Below are positions 1 to 10,957 of a stretch of 64,000 nt of DNA, in pieces. Source of the DNA: Pelagophyceae sp. CCMP2097 (Eukaryota; Sar; Pelagophyceae); the NCBI GenBank assembly GCA_026770575.1, contig MU657197.1, forward strand, positions 159,027-223,026, given 5' to 3'. The position numbers were made by a program, and so were the translations under genes. The notes beneath the pieces are model-generated. The model was not told the origin of the DNA. It ran no database searches and saw nothing but the letters and a program-made list of their open reading frames with translations. Every line of letters begins with the position of its first letter. Position 1 is the stretch's first letter.

Positions 1-229
1 TCGGATGCACCGCCACGCTGCCCTCTTCCGCTGCGCACCTCTCATGAGAGCGTTGCCACTAAGTGTCAGCCCCGCGCCACCGGCGCCGTCGCCCTTGGAG
101 ACGGCAAGGCGCGACCGCAGCAGGCGCGCTGTGGCGCGGAACATGGGTCCTCTCTAGGCCTCTGCAGAGCTGCGACTGCTGTGGTAGTCGCCGAAGGGCA
201 TTGTCATTTTTAGCGATTCGGAATTAAAG

Positions 230-860
230 GGTCTCGCAGGGGCGAGAGCCCATCACCACCTAAGCACTGTATGACTCCCTTGGGCATGTCGCCGAAATGA
301 ATCGCCGAAAAATGTCGTATAGGGCCCGGGCCGAGAGCCTATCACTATCTAAGCACTTTATGGCTCTCGGATTTGCCTTGTCGCTGAAAATAATCGCCAA
401 AAAAAGGTCGTCGAAATCGAGTTCCGACGCGGTCCGAATTTTAAAACTCTCACTCACTCACGTGCCCTAACCCTCGATAGTCTGCTACTCCAAAGAGGTC
501 GTAAAAGCCGAGATAAGAATGCCAGTTTGACCTCCTTTCAAATGTTCAAAAGGAAGTTTATCGCTTAAAAGGCAATTTTCGCGAATCGCGATAAAAGTAA
601 CGTTTTCGGAATCGCCGCTTCAGCACGCGTCGAATGCGCTAGGCGGCGCTTCTAATTTCAAAACGGTCAATTTTTGGGATTTGAAATAATTGGATCGTTT
701 CCCGAATGAGTCCTACAAGAGTCAGGAATAACAAAATCGTAATTGCCGCGCCGGCGCGCTTCCGAAACGCTTACTGTTATCAAGAAACACAAAAGAACCA
801 AATCCATGTACAGTGCGAATGTGAGAGTAAGATAATGGATTTTATCTAAAGGCAAAGGCG
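230..860. repeat. Family A single-arm copy
   Basis: Matches 59.11-59.66 kb over most of its length: GAGAGCCTATCACTATCTAA, GGTCCGAATTTT, CCCTAACCCTC, TTTATCGCT.AAAAGGCAA and CGTCGAATGCGCTAGG. It then shares AACATAATCGTAATCGCCGC and AAATCCATGTA. The opposite arm is absent. No gene seen in 1-1300. Confidence 0.65.
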
Positions 861-1299
861 GTCTCTGCCGCCAGTCGCTTATCTTTTAAGAAGGCGAAAG
901 GCGCTGGCGGGCCGACTTTTTCGTCATCGTCGACCTCCGGGACCAACCGTAGCCCCGCACCCCCCGGCTGCCGCCGCTGCTACCCGACGCATATGCGATA
1001 AACCACGCTTACGGTCCCTTCTGTGGTCACCCCTTGATGCACCACCGTGCAGCGAAAGCGTCGTCCACGTGAAAATTTTCGCTAAACCCCGAGATTCAGC
1101 GACTTTTTCACCAGCTGCGACGAAGCCCATGGGCGGCTGAGGACAGCCCCCAAGGCCGATTATCTTATATTTTAAGAAGGCAAAGGCGACAGGCACTGTC
1201 GATTCGCTTAAGTTTTAAGAAAAAAAAGGCAACGGGTTGCCTTTGGCCATTATCTTACTCTCACATTCGCATTGTACGTCAAAGACGCAAAAGAATCGA

Positions 1300-2260
1300 T
1301 ACTAGCCAGATTTGATCAAGAATCAATTCAGAATCAATGTTAGAATCGATTCGACATCGAATCTAATCCGCCTTGTCCGAATTGCGACTTTGACAACACG
1401 TGACGCAAATGTGCTTCGCGCGATTACCAGTGGACTCGAAACGGCCACAGCGACGGCCGCTGAGGCCTCGCGCGCGTTGTGTGCGCAGCGCACCGCGCGC
1501 GCACCGCGCTTGGAGAGGGAGGTGAGTTGTTGTCCTCTAAATGCGCACTTTATATACCAAAGGAAAACATTATGTTCAAGCTGTGACAGCTCACAGTGCA
1601 CCAAATGTTGTGTGAGGTTGATCATAGATGCAGTCAAGTTATTGATCGAGACTCGCCCGCCGGAACGCGGGTTCGAATCTGGATGAAAGATGCACACTAG
1701 AGACCCGAATAACATAATTGGGTCGGACGCGGCTCATTTACGTTTAATGGTGCTAGTATGGGTCTGAGTTCGACTCTACCTCTTTGCCAGAATTCTTAAT
1801 TCTTTTCTTTTTATGGGTCGTAATCGTCATTTGAATCGATTCTGAATCGATTCTGAATTGATTCTACATCGAATCTAATCCTCCGAGGACAAGTTCAGGA
1901 CCGATTCAGAATCGATGGGAAGAATGGATTTGGAATCGATTCTTTTGCGTCTCAGGCGAACTATGATGACCATAATCGCTGTAAAAGGTAAAATGCGTAA
2001 TTCGCAACGTGATTGAGTGAATCGGACTCGCCGCGCCGTCGCGTTTCCGAAACGAGAACGCATAGCAAACTTTGCGAATAATCCAAAAACTTTTCAATGT
2101 AACCGCAATCGCTGAAAACGTAACATTTATGTTCTGCTCCGAGAATGATGAAATCGGACTCGCTGCGTCGGCGCGGTCCCAGCGCGCTACTTTTCAGCAA
2201 CGTAACCAAAATTCTAAAGTAAACGAAAATGGCAGAAATTGATGGAATGCGCATCGCTAC
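1300..2260. repeat. GAATCGATTC-type repeats and diverged 115-bp units
   Basis: No gene seen. AATCGATTC/AATTGATTC motifs cluster at 1312-1372 and 1832-1950, with CATCGAATCTAATCC shared by both clusters. A tRNA B-box-like GGGTTCGAATC lies at about 1667, but the flanking stem does not pair, so it is not a tRNA gene. 1945-2190 matches the tandem units at 59.65-59.88 kb. Confidence 0.5.
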
Positions 2261-2261
2261 T

Positions 2262-3120
2262 TACTAGACTCCCGAAGGGAGTCTAGTAATCCTTATTTAA
2301 GGTCCGTTGGGTTTTGAGGTCCGCTTCGTCCGGAATAATTTAAGTATGTTGGGTCTTAAGGTCCGTTCGTCAGGAACAATGTGCGCGTGATGATTTGATT
2401 TACGATGAAGCTGTTGTCCGCGTCACGACGCGGCCGAAGCGCGCGGCTGCGGTGTGCACTGTGGTGGCGTCCGAGTTTGTACACGGTCTGTTGTAGCGAG
2501 AATCTAGGCCCATCGAAGCAACCCTCGCAGAACTCTTGAAGCGACGCTCGACGAGGCCGCGGGGGCTTCTCGGCGCGGCGCTGGCAAGATTCAGCCGCTC
2601 CAAGCTGGCACGATTCGGCCGCTCAAACCACCACACAGAAGAGAAGGCGGTGCTCGGGCGGAATGCGCGGCTCTAGGCTGCACCCACGCCGACAGGGAAG
2701 GTGGAGAGGTGCTCTAGGGTGCTTACGATCGTGCTCCGCTCATCTCGGGAGGAGGCCCGGCCCTGAAGGCGTCGCAACGTCTATGTCCGCCTTAATTCGG
2801 TTCACATGAATAGCATGAAGTCCGCAGCAATTGGGGGAAGATATGAATAAATTGAATCCCTTTTAAAAACCCCGCCCTTATCGCCGAACTACTGAATTTG
2901 CGGTTGAAGTACCATAAAATTTGCGGTGGGGTACTATAAAATTTGCGGTTGAAGTTGCATAAAATTTGCGGTGCATTTGTCTGAACTTTCGAGAATATGA
3001 ATTCTTTCGGTAACGTTTTCACCCATAACCCATGGCACAGGAAAGATCCCATTCCCTCCGTGGTGCGCTCAACTCCGGAGGCAGGGCAAAAACCCCGGAA
3101 CTAGCGTCCTCGTCAGCCTC
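2262..3120. other. Gene-free stretch with short hairpins
   Basis: GACTCCCGAAGGGAGTC at 2270 is a perfect hairpin, followed by AGTAATCCTTATTTAAGGTC, which recurs at 6.42 kb. 2900-2990 holds three direct copies of AAAATTTGCGGT, which recur at 5400-5470. No coding sequence seen. Confidence 0.5.
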
Positions 3121-3654
3121 ATGCCCTTGGCCTTCGCCATTCAAAAGGCGATTCTCTGCCCTGGTGCAAATAACGCCTCCCAGGAACGTTCCCAGGAACG
3201 TTCTCTAGTGGCACAGTCCAACAAATCCTTGGGGTCAGCCCCTTCGGGGGCCCTTACCGAGACGGGCGCGCTGCTGTTGACGCTCGAGGGGCACACCGGT
3301 CCCGTCTGGAGCTGCGCGTTCTCGCCCGACGGCAGGCGCATCGTGACGGCGAGCGAGGACAAAACGGCGCGGCTCTGGAACGTCGAGACCGGTACGCTGC
3401 TGCTGACGCTCGGGGGGCACACCAGCTTCGTCATGAGCTGCGCGTTCTCGCCCGACGGCAAGCGCGTCGCGACGGCGAGCCTCGACGGGACAGGGCGGCT
3501 CTGGGACGTTACGTGGCCGACGCTCGCGCACGTCGTGTTCCGCACGAAACTAGTGAAGCGCATGGCGGCGACGCTGGTGCGGCGTTTCGGCCCTCCTCGT
3601 TGCGGTATATATGCCGGGCCCCACAATCACCTCCAAGGAAAAGGATCCGGTTAA
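3121..3654 (+). pseudogene. WD40-repeat gene fragment
   Basis: The frame is open over 177 codons. Its central part encodes two WD40 repeats: LEGHTGPVWSCAFSPDGRR with TARLWNVETG, then GGHTSFVMSCAFSPDGKR with GRLWDV. The repeats are followed by a basic segment (TWPTLAHVVFRTKLVKRMA). A real WD40 propeller needs about seven repeats, so this is a fragment. The first 45 codons are repeat DNA: the stretch 3090-3250 recurs at about 6930-7110. The basic tail recurs at 6245-6310. It is probably a piece of a multicopy WD40 family carried by, or broken up by, repeats. Confidence 0.6.
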
Positions 3655-4870
3655 TCCCCTTTTGCCCCCAGCGGGTCATCACGCTCCTGCCATCACCGGA
3701 AATCATGAAGTCTGTTTCCACCATATTTCCGGGTTTTCCCCACTTCGTGGTGGACTTTAAGACCCCGTTTTAGACTTTATAAACTCCAAAATTGCCTTTA
3801 TTGGCCTCTCCTAATCCGTATTTTTTCGGCCTGTGTAGTACAGCCATTTTAAGGTCATTTATAGCGACAATCGGGTTTTCAGGGGGAATAACGGCGATTG
3901 TTTAACACATGGAGCAGAGATGGCCACTGGCAACGGCACCTATGCATAGAGTCGATCACTATTTGTCGGTATTTTTGCCGAAACGACAATCGTCTATATT
4001 TGCCGGGATTTTCGTCGATATTTGGTGACAAATTATTAAAATTTTCATGTTGCACAATTTTAATATCTCAATAACGGCAACTTTTAGATTTAATCAAATC
4101 TTATTTACGTTCTTTTTATATTTTCCTCAAATAAGGATTTGATTACCATGGCGCACCGGAGGTACTGCAGACCCCCGAAGGGCGCCTTTGGTATGTTGGT
4201 GTAGTCGTTAAGCGGACACTTCGAAACGCGAGTAGGCTGGCTTAGGTTAAGTCCCATTTCGATGTTGATGGCGCAACGGCGAAAGAAGGACCGGCACACC
4301 CAAGCCCCGCGCCACCCGCACCCGCGCGCAGCAGCATGCTGCAAAGGCGCGCGTCTTGTTTTTAAGGTTCCGCATGGGCATACCTCTGGATCAGACAGAA
4401 AAGGCGGACAGACTAAATTGCGCATGGGTGATCTTCAATATCGACCCCCGGAAAAGGGGCCAGGATTTTATCAAATCCAAAGACCCCCTTCGGGGGTCTG
4501 AATAACATCCTTAATTTGCCTTTCTTGGGATATTTACGTTGCAAAAAGTCGAATATCGTCGATTCTCAGTCGGCATTTGCCGGGACTTCCGTCGATAGTA
4601 TCGACCGATATTTGCCGAGAAGGCCATTCGCCTGCGTCGTTGAACCTTGACATAAAGACGTTTGTACGGCCTGTGACGGCGCGCCTCTAAAAATCATCGG
4701 CGAAGGCTTCTTCTGGGCGACATGTCGACACCCACCGCGCCGGAGGAGGACGGTGCGCCAAGCGCGTTTCATTGGGGGGAGATTTGAATAAATTGGGGGA
4801 AGATTTGAATAAATTGAACCCCTTCTACACCCCCGTCCTTATCGCCGAACAACCGAACTTGCGGTTGAAG
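3655..4870. other. Gene-free, AT-richer repeat stretch
   Basis: 3700-3830 is an inverted relative of 63.66-63.76 kb (TTCCGGGTTTTCCCC, GGCCTCTCCTAATCC). 3960-4030 and 4550-4625 share CGATATTTGCCG motifs. 4484-4502 is a GACCCCC-TTCG-GGGGGTC hairpin with a UUCG-type loop. No gene seen. Confidence 0.5.
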
Positions 4871-4871
4871 T

Positions 4872-5345
4872 ACCATATTACAAGAGCGCGCCGGAGGCAC
4901 ACGGAGGACCCGACTTCGAGCGAAGGATACAGACAAATCCCATTGCAATGCCCACGTAAATAATTAAAATTATTTAACTTATCGCGGAACCTTCAAATCC
5001 TCCTTGTCTTTATTTTTTATTTTTTTATTTTTTATTGAGCTATTTCTTTTTTTTTTGTTTGCGGCCGACCAGATTCGAACCTGTGACCAAAAACTTCTTC
5101 TATGATGATTCCAATGAGAATCCTGCTCGACCTCCACTCCCAATTTTAGCGATCGCATCAACCACCAATCGCCGAATCGGCCGAGTTGCTACCCTTTTCT
5201 TCCCAAAGGTGGAACCTCACGGATTTACCTGTGGACAGACAGAAGGACAGACGGACAGACATAAGGACAGACGGACAGACAAAATTGCCCCTGGTAATCC
5301 TTCAATCAAAGGACCCGAAGGGCCCTTGCCGTAAACTGACGTTGA
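4872..5345 (-). mobile_element. SINE-like element, tRNA-related
   Basis: Read on the minus strand it contains GGTTCGAATCTGGTCGGCCG, a tRNA B-box and T-arm-like stretch, followed by an A-rich tail and TTTATTTATTTTAATT-type sequence. The other end has a GTCTGTCC microsatellite (5230-5282) and a hairpin with CCCTTCGGG. Matches copies at 49.43-49.69, 51.39-51.60 and 53.62-54.06 kb. The T-arm stem is imperfect, so it is not a functional tRNA. Confidence 0.65.
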
Positions 5346-6407
5346 TTAAACGGCAAGGACCCTCCGGGTCCTCAAAAATTTCGGTGGCATTTGCGGTGAA
5401 GTACCATAAAATTTGCGGTGCCTTTGTGGTGGCATTTGCGGTGAGATACCATTTAATTTGCGGTGCACTTTAGAGAAAATGAATTATTTCGGTAACGTTT
5501 AAACCCACAACCCACAGCACAGGAAAGATTCCATTTCCTGCAGGGACTAGTTTGGTTCCGGGCGGAGCTGAGCGGGAAGTATCTGGTGCGGCTGCCGCAC
5601 CAAGTAGCACGAGGGCCTATCGTCGGCGTGGCGTACAGTAGCGTGGATCGAACTCGACGCCCGGCTAGGTTGGGCGCATACCTGCCGGGTGCCTGTTTCG
5701 ATCCACGCTACGTCCGCGCATCGTATCCCTGGAAATCATCCCGTCGAGGCGGCACTACCGGGGGTATCGGTGTGTTACGCAAACCGTAGCGCGGACCTGG
5801 CGCGTCAGTCTGCACGGTCGTGCGTATTCCGGCGGGTGCGCGCGCTTCGATCCACGCTAAGTCAATGCGCCGGGGCTCCGGAAATGAATCCGCCACCATA
5901 CGGCCTGTGTGTTGTGTGTGTTTACGTGGAGAGACATGTTGGGCCGACATCGCCAGCCTCGTGCGCGCGGCGCCAGGCGGGTCTGTATGTCGAGGTGAGA
6001 GTAGTCTCACGCCCCAGAACGGCCCAGGCCCTTCAGAACCGGCTCAGGACAGAGCTAATGGCAAAACATGCCACCCTTCTTGTTTCTCAATTCGAGAAAA
6101 TCAAAACCCCATCTCCGCTGAAAACATACCCTTTTGGGCCAGCCCCACCCAGGGTGGATCTTAAGCAAGTAAAACCAAACGAAACCTTGCAGGATACCGC
6201 CCGTGGTGCGCTGAACTTCGGAGGCAGGGCAGCGACGCCGCGGCGACGTTACGTGGCCGACGCTCGCGCGCGTCGTGTTCCGCACGAAACTCGTGGAACG
6301 CATGGCGGCGACGCCAGCCGGAGGTCTCCGGCCGGAGGTCGCCGGCCGGAGGGTGGCGGCTTAAGGCGGCCGGAGGGTGGCGGCCGGCACGAACCCGTTA
6401 ACCATCC
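5346..6407. other. Gene-free stretch before the second WD40 fragment
   Basis: 5385-5470 holds direct repeats of ATTTGCGGTG. AGCGTGGATCGAA at about 5640 and the inverted TTCGATCCACGCT at 5698 and 5848 form a dispersed inverted repeat. 6245-6310 duplicates the basic segment next to the 3.1-kb WD40 fragment. 6320-6400 is a GGCCGGAGG-rich repeat related to 63.46-63.60 kb. Confidence 0.5.
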
Positions 6408-6534
6408 AGGCTCCCGATGTAGTAATCCTTATTCAAGGTCCGTTTCTTTTTCCCTTCCGTTCGTCATGAACGGACCCTTAATTCCAACGGACCTTAATTT
6501 AGGATTACTACGGCTCCCTTCGGGAGCCTGGAAT
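6408..6534. mobile_element. Short palindromic (MITE-like) element
   Basis: Inverted arms: AGTAATCCTTATTCAAGGTC on the left and GACCTTAATTTAGGATTACT on the right. CCAGGCTCCCG and GGGAGCCTGG lie outside them. A half copy is at 2282-2305. It interrupts or borders the WD40 fragment that starts at 6535. Confidence 0.65.
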
Positions 6535-6838
6535 AACCGAGACGGGCGGCGCGCTGCAGGCGACGCTCGAGGGGCACAACTTCATCGTCAAGAGCTGCGC
6601 GTTCTCGCCCGACGGCAAGCGCGTCGTGGCGGCGAGCTACGACAGGACGGCGCGGCTCTGGGCCACCGAGACGGGCGCGCTGCAGGCGACGCTCGAGGGG
6701 CACACTGGATGCGTCGAGAGCTGCGCGTTCTCGCCCGACGGCAAGCGCATCGTGAGGAATCCGGACACAAAGGGCCTGCATTTGCGTCAAAACGATAGTC
6801 TTGGCGTGATTTGTGAAAAATTGTCTTTTCAGCGATAA
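6535..6838 (+). pseudogene. Second WD40-repeat gene fragment
   Basis: The frame before and through 6626 encodes GALQATLEGHNFIVKSCAFS with PDGKRVVAASYDRTARLW, then ETGALQATLEGHTGCVESCA with FSPDGKRIV. That is about one and a half WD40 repeats, closely related to the fragment at 3.1 kb. It starts abruptly at a short palindromic repeat (6408-6534) and loses WD40 character after about 6755. It has no start codon before the first repeat. It probably shares a source with the 3.1-kb fragment; the two read in the same direction. Confidence 0.55.
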
Positions 6839-6839
6839 A

Positions 6840-7208
6840 CGTTCTTTTGGACTTTTGAAAGGAGGTCAAACTTCCTTCTAATTTTTTGGGAGGTACTTAC
6901 TTGGGCATGTGTAGGTCGCTCCAGGCCACAAGGCCCGAATCCCAGAAACAGAGCGTCCTCGTCATCCTCCTCGCCTTGACCTTGGCCATTTAAAAGGCGA
7001 TTTCCTGGTGCGAATACCGCCTCTCAGGAACGTTCCCAGAAACGTTCTCTAGTGGCACAGTCCAACAAATCCTTGGGGTTGGCCTCTACGGGGGCCCTTA
7101 TAAAGCCTCGCACCGCGCGGACCGAAGGGGCCGCATTGATCAAAAGGGCCTTTTTGAAGATTTTTTTTTTAAGAATGCCTTTTGAAGAAACGTACAACAA
7201 TTGTGCAA
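6840..7208. repeat. Repeat duplicated from the 3.1-kb region; downstream flank of the dynein gene
   Basis: 6930-7110 matches 3090-3250 (GAACGTTCTCTAGTGGCACA, GTCCAACAAATCCTTGGGGT). This is also the 3' flank of the minus-strand dynein gene. I see no clear polyadenylation signal. Confidence 0.6.
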
Positions 7209-10200
7209 TCACTCATCGCTCTGCAGCAACAGCGCCACGCCGGCGGCGATCCACTTGGACGAAGGCGCTTGCGTCGCCAAAGTGGCGAGGAAGACGTACC
7301 TAATCAAAGCTCTCGAGGTATTTGAGAGCCTTTGATCAAAGCCAAAAGTGATTCGGCGTCTTTGAGAGCCCCGGCATGCCACGCACGTGTTCCCGCGCGC
7401 GGCGGTGGCGTAGACGGGGCAGTTGTAGACGTTTGGGGACGGGTCCAAAAACCCGACGGAAGATGCCTCCCAGCAAGCGTCTACGACCACCGCTTCCAAG
7501 TAAATCACCGGCATTTGCGGCAGCGCCTCGCCCGGGATCGACTCGGCCAGGCAGCCAGTCGCCTGCGCGGTCTCGCGTGCGCGGCGCGCGTGGGTTTCTT
7601 TGTACGGCCGAGGTCGCACGTCCGTCGCGCACGACCACGTCCCTGCCTCTGTCGCGATTGGCTCTGACTGCGGCGGTCCGGGACGTTTGCTTCCCCTGCT
7701 CGTAGTGCCTCTGCGTCTTGTTGCAAGGGGGATGCACTTCTTCGCCGAAACATCTTCGCAGACGCCGCCCGCGAACCGCCGCGCCGCCGCCGACGAGCCG
7801 CAGGGGCAGGCCCGCCTCCGCCGACCTAGGGCCTCAAAGTCGAGGCGGCGGCGCGTCGACGGCGGCGGCGCGTCGACGGCGGCGGCGCGCCGACTGGAAA
7901 GCAACCGGAGGACGCTGGTCCCGCGCGTGTCCGCCGGAATCCAACGCGCCCCCTGGAGAAAGAGGCCGTTGGCAAAGGCGCCGTCGTGGGTTGTTGCGGG
8001 GACGTCTGCAGCGAGGAGTGCCGTGGTGACGGACATTCGTACCTATCGTCATTTTGCCACGCATCAAAAAGCAATCGCAGAGACGAAGCCTTCGGGTATC
8101 AAAAGTCCAAGCGAGTGTCAAACGACCCGTCTGACAAAGGGTTCGTGCCACGACCAGACCCGCTCAAAGACGGGCAAGGCCAAAACACCCGGCAAGCCAT
8201 AGGGCAGGGGCCGAGCGCCGATGACGATCGACAGCACCGTATGGCTCCCTAGCGGCTTGCGGCAAGTTTCACTTCAGCTTCAAGTCCATTTTCCGGAGAT
8301 TGCGCCATTTTCTTAATCGACTTGTCACATGCTTGCGAAAGAGCGAACGTTTTGACGGACAGGGCCCCGCAGGGGCCGAGAGCCCACCACCATCCAAGCA
8401 CCGTATGCCCCCCCTCCCCGGGCCTCGGCAGGTCATGTCGCCGAAAGGAATACAGGGGCCCCCGTAGGGGGCACGCCCTCTAAAGGGCGCCCGTATTTAT
8501 TTATTTTTAGCGATAAAAAGATGCGGGCGCCCTTCAGGCCGTTTACCCCCTTGTGGGCCGCTAAAAAAGAAAGTCGTCTAAATCGAATTCTGGCACGGTC
8601 CGAATTTGTTAACTCTCACACGCACCCTGACTCTCACGTACCCTCACCCTCCGTGGTCCGCTGCTCTAAAGAGTACTTTCAAGCTGAGATAAATGTTTGA
8701 GTTTGGCCCCCTTCTTAAAGTTCAAAGAGACGTTTATCGCTGAAAAGGCAACTTTCACGAACCACGCTAAGAGGAGCGTTTTCGGACTCGCCGCTTCAGC
8801 GCGCGTCGAATGCGCTAGGTGGCGTCTTGAATCTCAAAACAATCTTCTTTTTTAAGTTATGGGCTAGAGTTAGTGTTACGTTTTATAGAGAAAAACAATC
8901 CTAACCCTAACCCTAAATAAAAAATGTCCATTTTGAGATTCAAGACGCCACCTAGCTCACACCTTCCTTCAATGCAGAGTATCTGCGTGCAGAGTATCGG
9001 CAGTTGAGAATTCCGTTGACTCGGACTTGGCTCCTCCGTCGATGGCAGGGCGGCGGCGTGGCCTGTGCGCCGACCCGGGGGTTCCCCGGTGCTCAGGTGC
9101 GTTTTATCGCGCATCTTTTTTCCTCGAGACGCCTTGGTGCTTTTTTGAGCGAGGGTTCAAAACAGTGTGAAAACCGACGAGGGATCTCGGCACACAATGC
9201 CGTGTTAAAACCGTGTGGGATATTATAAAAGCTTAAATGCAGAGTATCTGCATGCAGAGTAGGGCAGTTGAGAATTCCGTTGATTCGGACGTGGGGGCCT
9301 CCGTCGATGGTAGGGCGTGAAAAACGCACCTGAGCACCGGGGAACCCCCGTCTCGGCCCGCAGGCCACGCCGCCGCCCTGCCATCGACGGAGGAGCCAAG
9401 TCCGAGTCAACGGAATTCTTAACTGCCGATATTCTGCACGCAGATACTCTGCATTGAAGCGAGGTGCCTAGCGCATTCGACGCGCGCCGAAGCGGCGAGT
9501 CCGCAAACGCTCCTCTGAGCGTGATTCGTCTCAGTTGCCTTTTCAGCGATAAACGTCGGTTTGAACATTTGGCAGGGGGTCAAACTGGCATATTGATCCA
9601 GCTTAGAAGGCCCCTATTGAGCAGCGGACCGCGGAGTGTTCGGGTACGCGAGTGGGAGTTCCGGGAAACGGACCGTTTCAGAACCTCGATTTCGACGACG
9701 TTTTCCCGCGATGTTTTCCTTTTGAAGCACCACGGAGAGTTCGGGGCTCTCGGCCCCTGCGGGGCCCTCCGCGACATGACCTGCCGAGGTGGCCCGGGAG
9801 GGGGGCCATACAGTGCCGTCGAGAGTGGTGGGCTCTCGGCCGCTGCGCGGCCCTGTCCGTCAAGAGGAGATGCACCTTGGCTCGTTGGTTGCCAAGTCGA
9901 AACGGCGCAATCTCCGGAAGATGAAGCTGGAGTTCAACCTTGCGCAAGCCGCTCGGGAGCCACACAGTGCTGTCGATCGTCATCGGCTCTCGGCCCCTGC
10001 GGGGCCCTATGGTTCTCGCGTCTTGGCCAAATGGTTTGATTCTCAGGGGTTCTTCCGACGCCTTAGCTCTTCCAAATTCCGTTCCGACTTGCGTTGCAGG
10101 TGCCGTTCAACACGAGTTTGCCCCGGCTTTCTTCGACGCGGCCTAGACGGTCGTCTTCTCCAACGGCGTTGCGTGCTCGCGCGATTTGACCTGCGCGACC

Positions 10201-10957
10201 GCGGCGAGGAAGGCGCGTGGGTGGAAGAGGTACGAGAGGCGCATCACCTTTGGCTTTTCCGACTGCCACGCCTTGAGTTGCTCCACGCGGCCCTGCAAGT
10301 CGTCGAACCACGCACCGAGCGCTTTGTTCGAAAAGTAATAACGAGCCCAGTCGGCGCCCATTCCCAGAGTGCCGCGACCGGGGACGAGGTTCGACCGCAG
10401 CGACGCCGCGAGTGAGTCCATGGCCGCCGTTGTGCGCACTGTGCCGCTCAAGCCTTGGCCGAGGTGGTCCAGCGACGTTGAAATTTCGTAAAGCAACGCA
10501 TTCATCTCCCGCATCTCCCGCCGCGCCAGCAAGACGTACGGCGCCCTCGGGCCGGCGACCACGGAATCGCCAAACGCAAAAGGCGGGGCCACGCGCGAGG
10601 CCAAGGACGCGACAAGGCCGCCGACGTCGCACGCCGTCGCCGAAGTGACCGTCGGCGGCACGTCGGCGAGTGCGGCGAGGACTCGGTTCGCGCTGTCGGA
10701 GACGGAGGCCATCTCGGAGTTGGCGTGGAGGCCTAGAGGTGACCACTCGATCGATGGCGGCCGTCTCCGTCTCTCCGAGGGGAATTCGGACCCAAGGATG
10801 GGACGCCACTTGATTTCGTACGCCGAGTGCACCGTAGAGCTCTGGCGAGTTTGATGGCGGCACATGTTCGATGTGCTCTGCCACGCCTGCCCAATCCAAC
10901 TTGGGGTCCGGCGCGTGGAATCCCGCCACGTCGGCCCCGGTCACGTCGGCGGTGTAC
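7209..10957 (-). CDS. Dynein exons 26-30: AAA6 end and C-terminal domain
   Basis: Exon 26 (10957-10833) encodes the YxxP...I..lP segment ending PELY. Exon 27 (10732-10149) starts G-LHANSEM, the FGLH.NAdi motif, and contains LLYEISTSLDHLGQGLSG, ARYYFSNKALGAWFDDL and RLSYLFHPRAFLAAV, all C-terminal domain landmarks. Exon 28 (8042-7935) has GLFLQGARW, exon 29 (7562-7387) has CLAESIPG, MPVIYLEAV and YNCPVYATAARG, and exon 30 (7299-7209) ends SSKWIAAGVALLLQSDE with TGA. This matches the family ending ..W..RGVALLcQ. The exon 27/28 intron (2,106 bp) carries a nested pair of mobile elements. The exon 28 donor reads as GC (CCG|GCGGAC). Confidence 0.93.

Noticed and set aside
1640..1690. Possible tRNA gene with GGGTTCGAATC
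   Set aside because: The bases flanking the loop do not form a T-stem, and no acceptor stem or anticodon arm can be drawn.
10063..10149. Extension of dynein exon 27 in another frame to a stop at 10063
   Set aside because: The residues there do not resemble the dynein C-terminus. The real continuation (GLFLQGARW) is in the exon starting at 8042.
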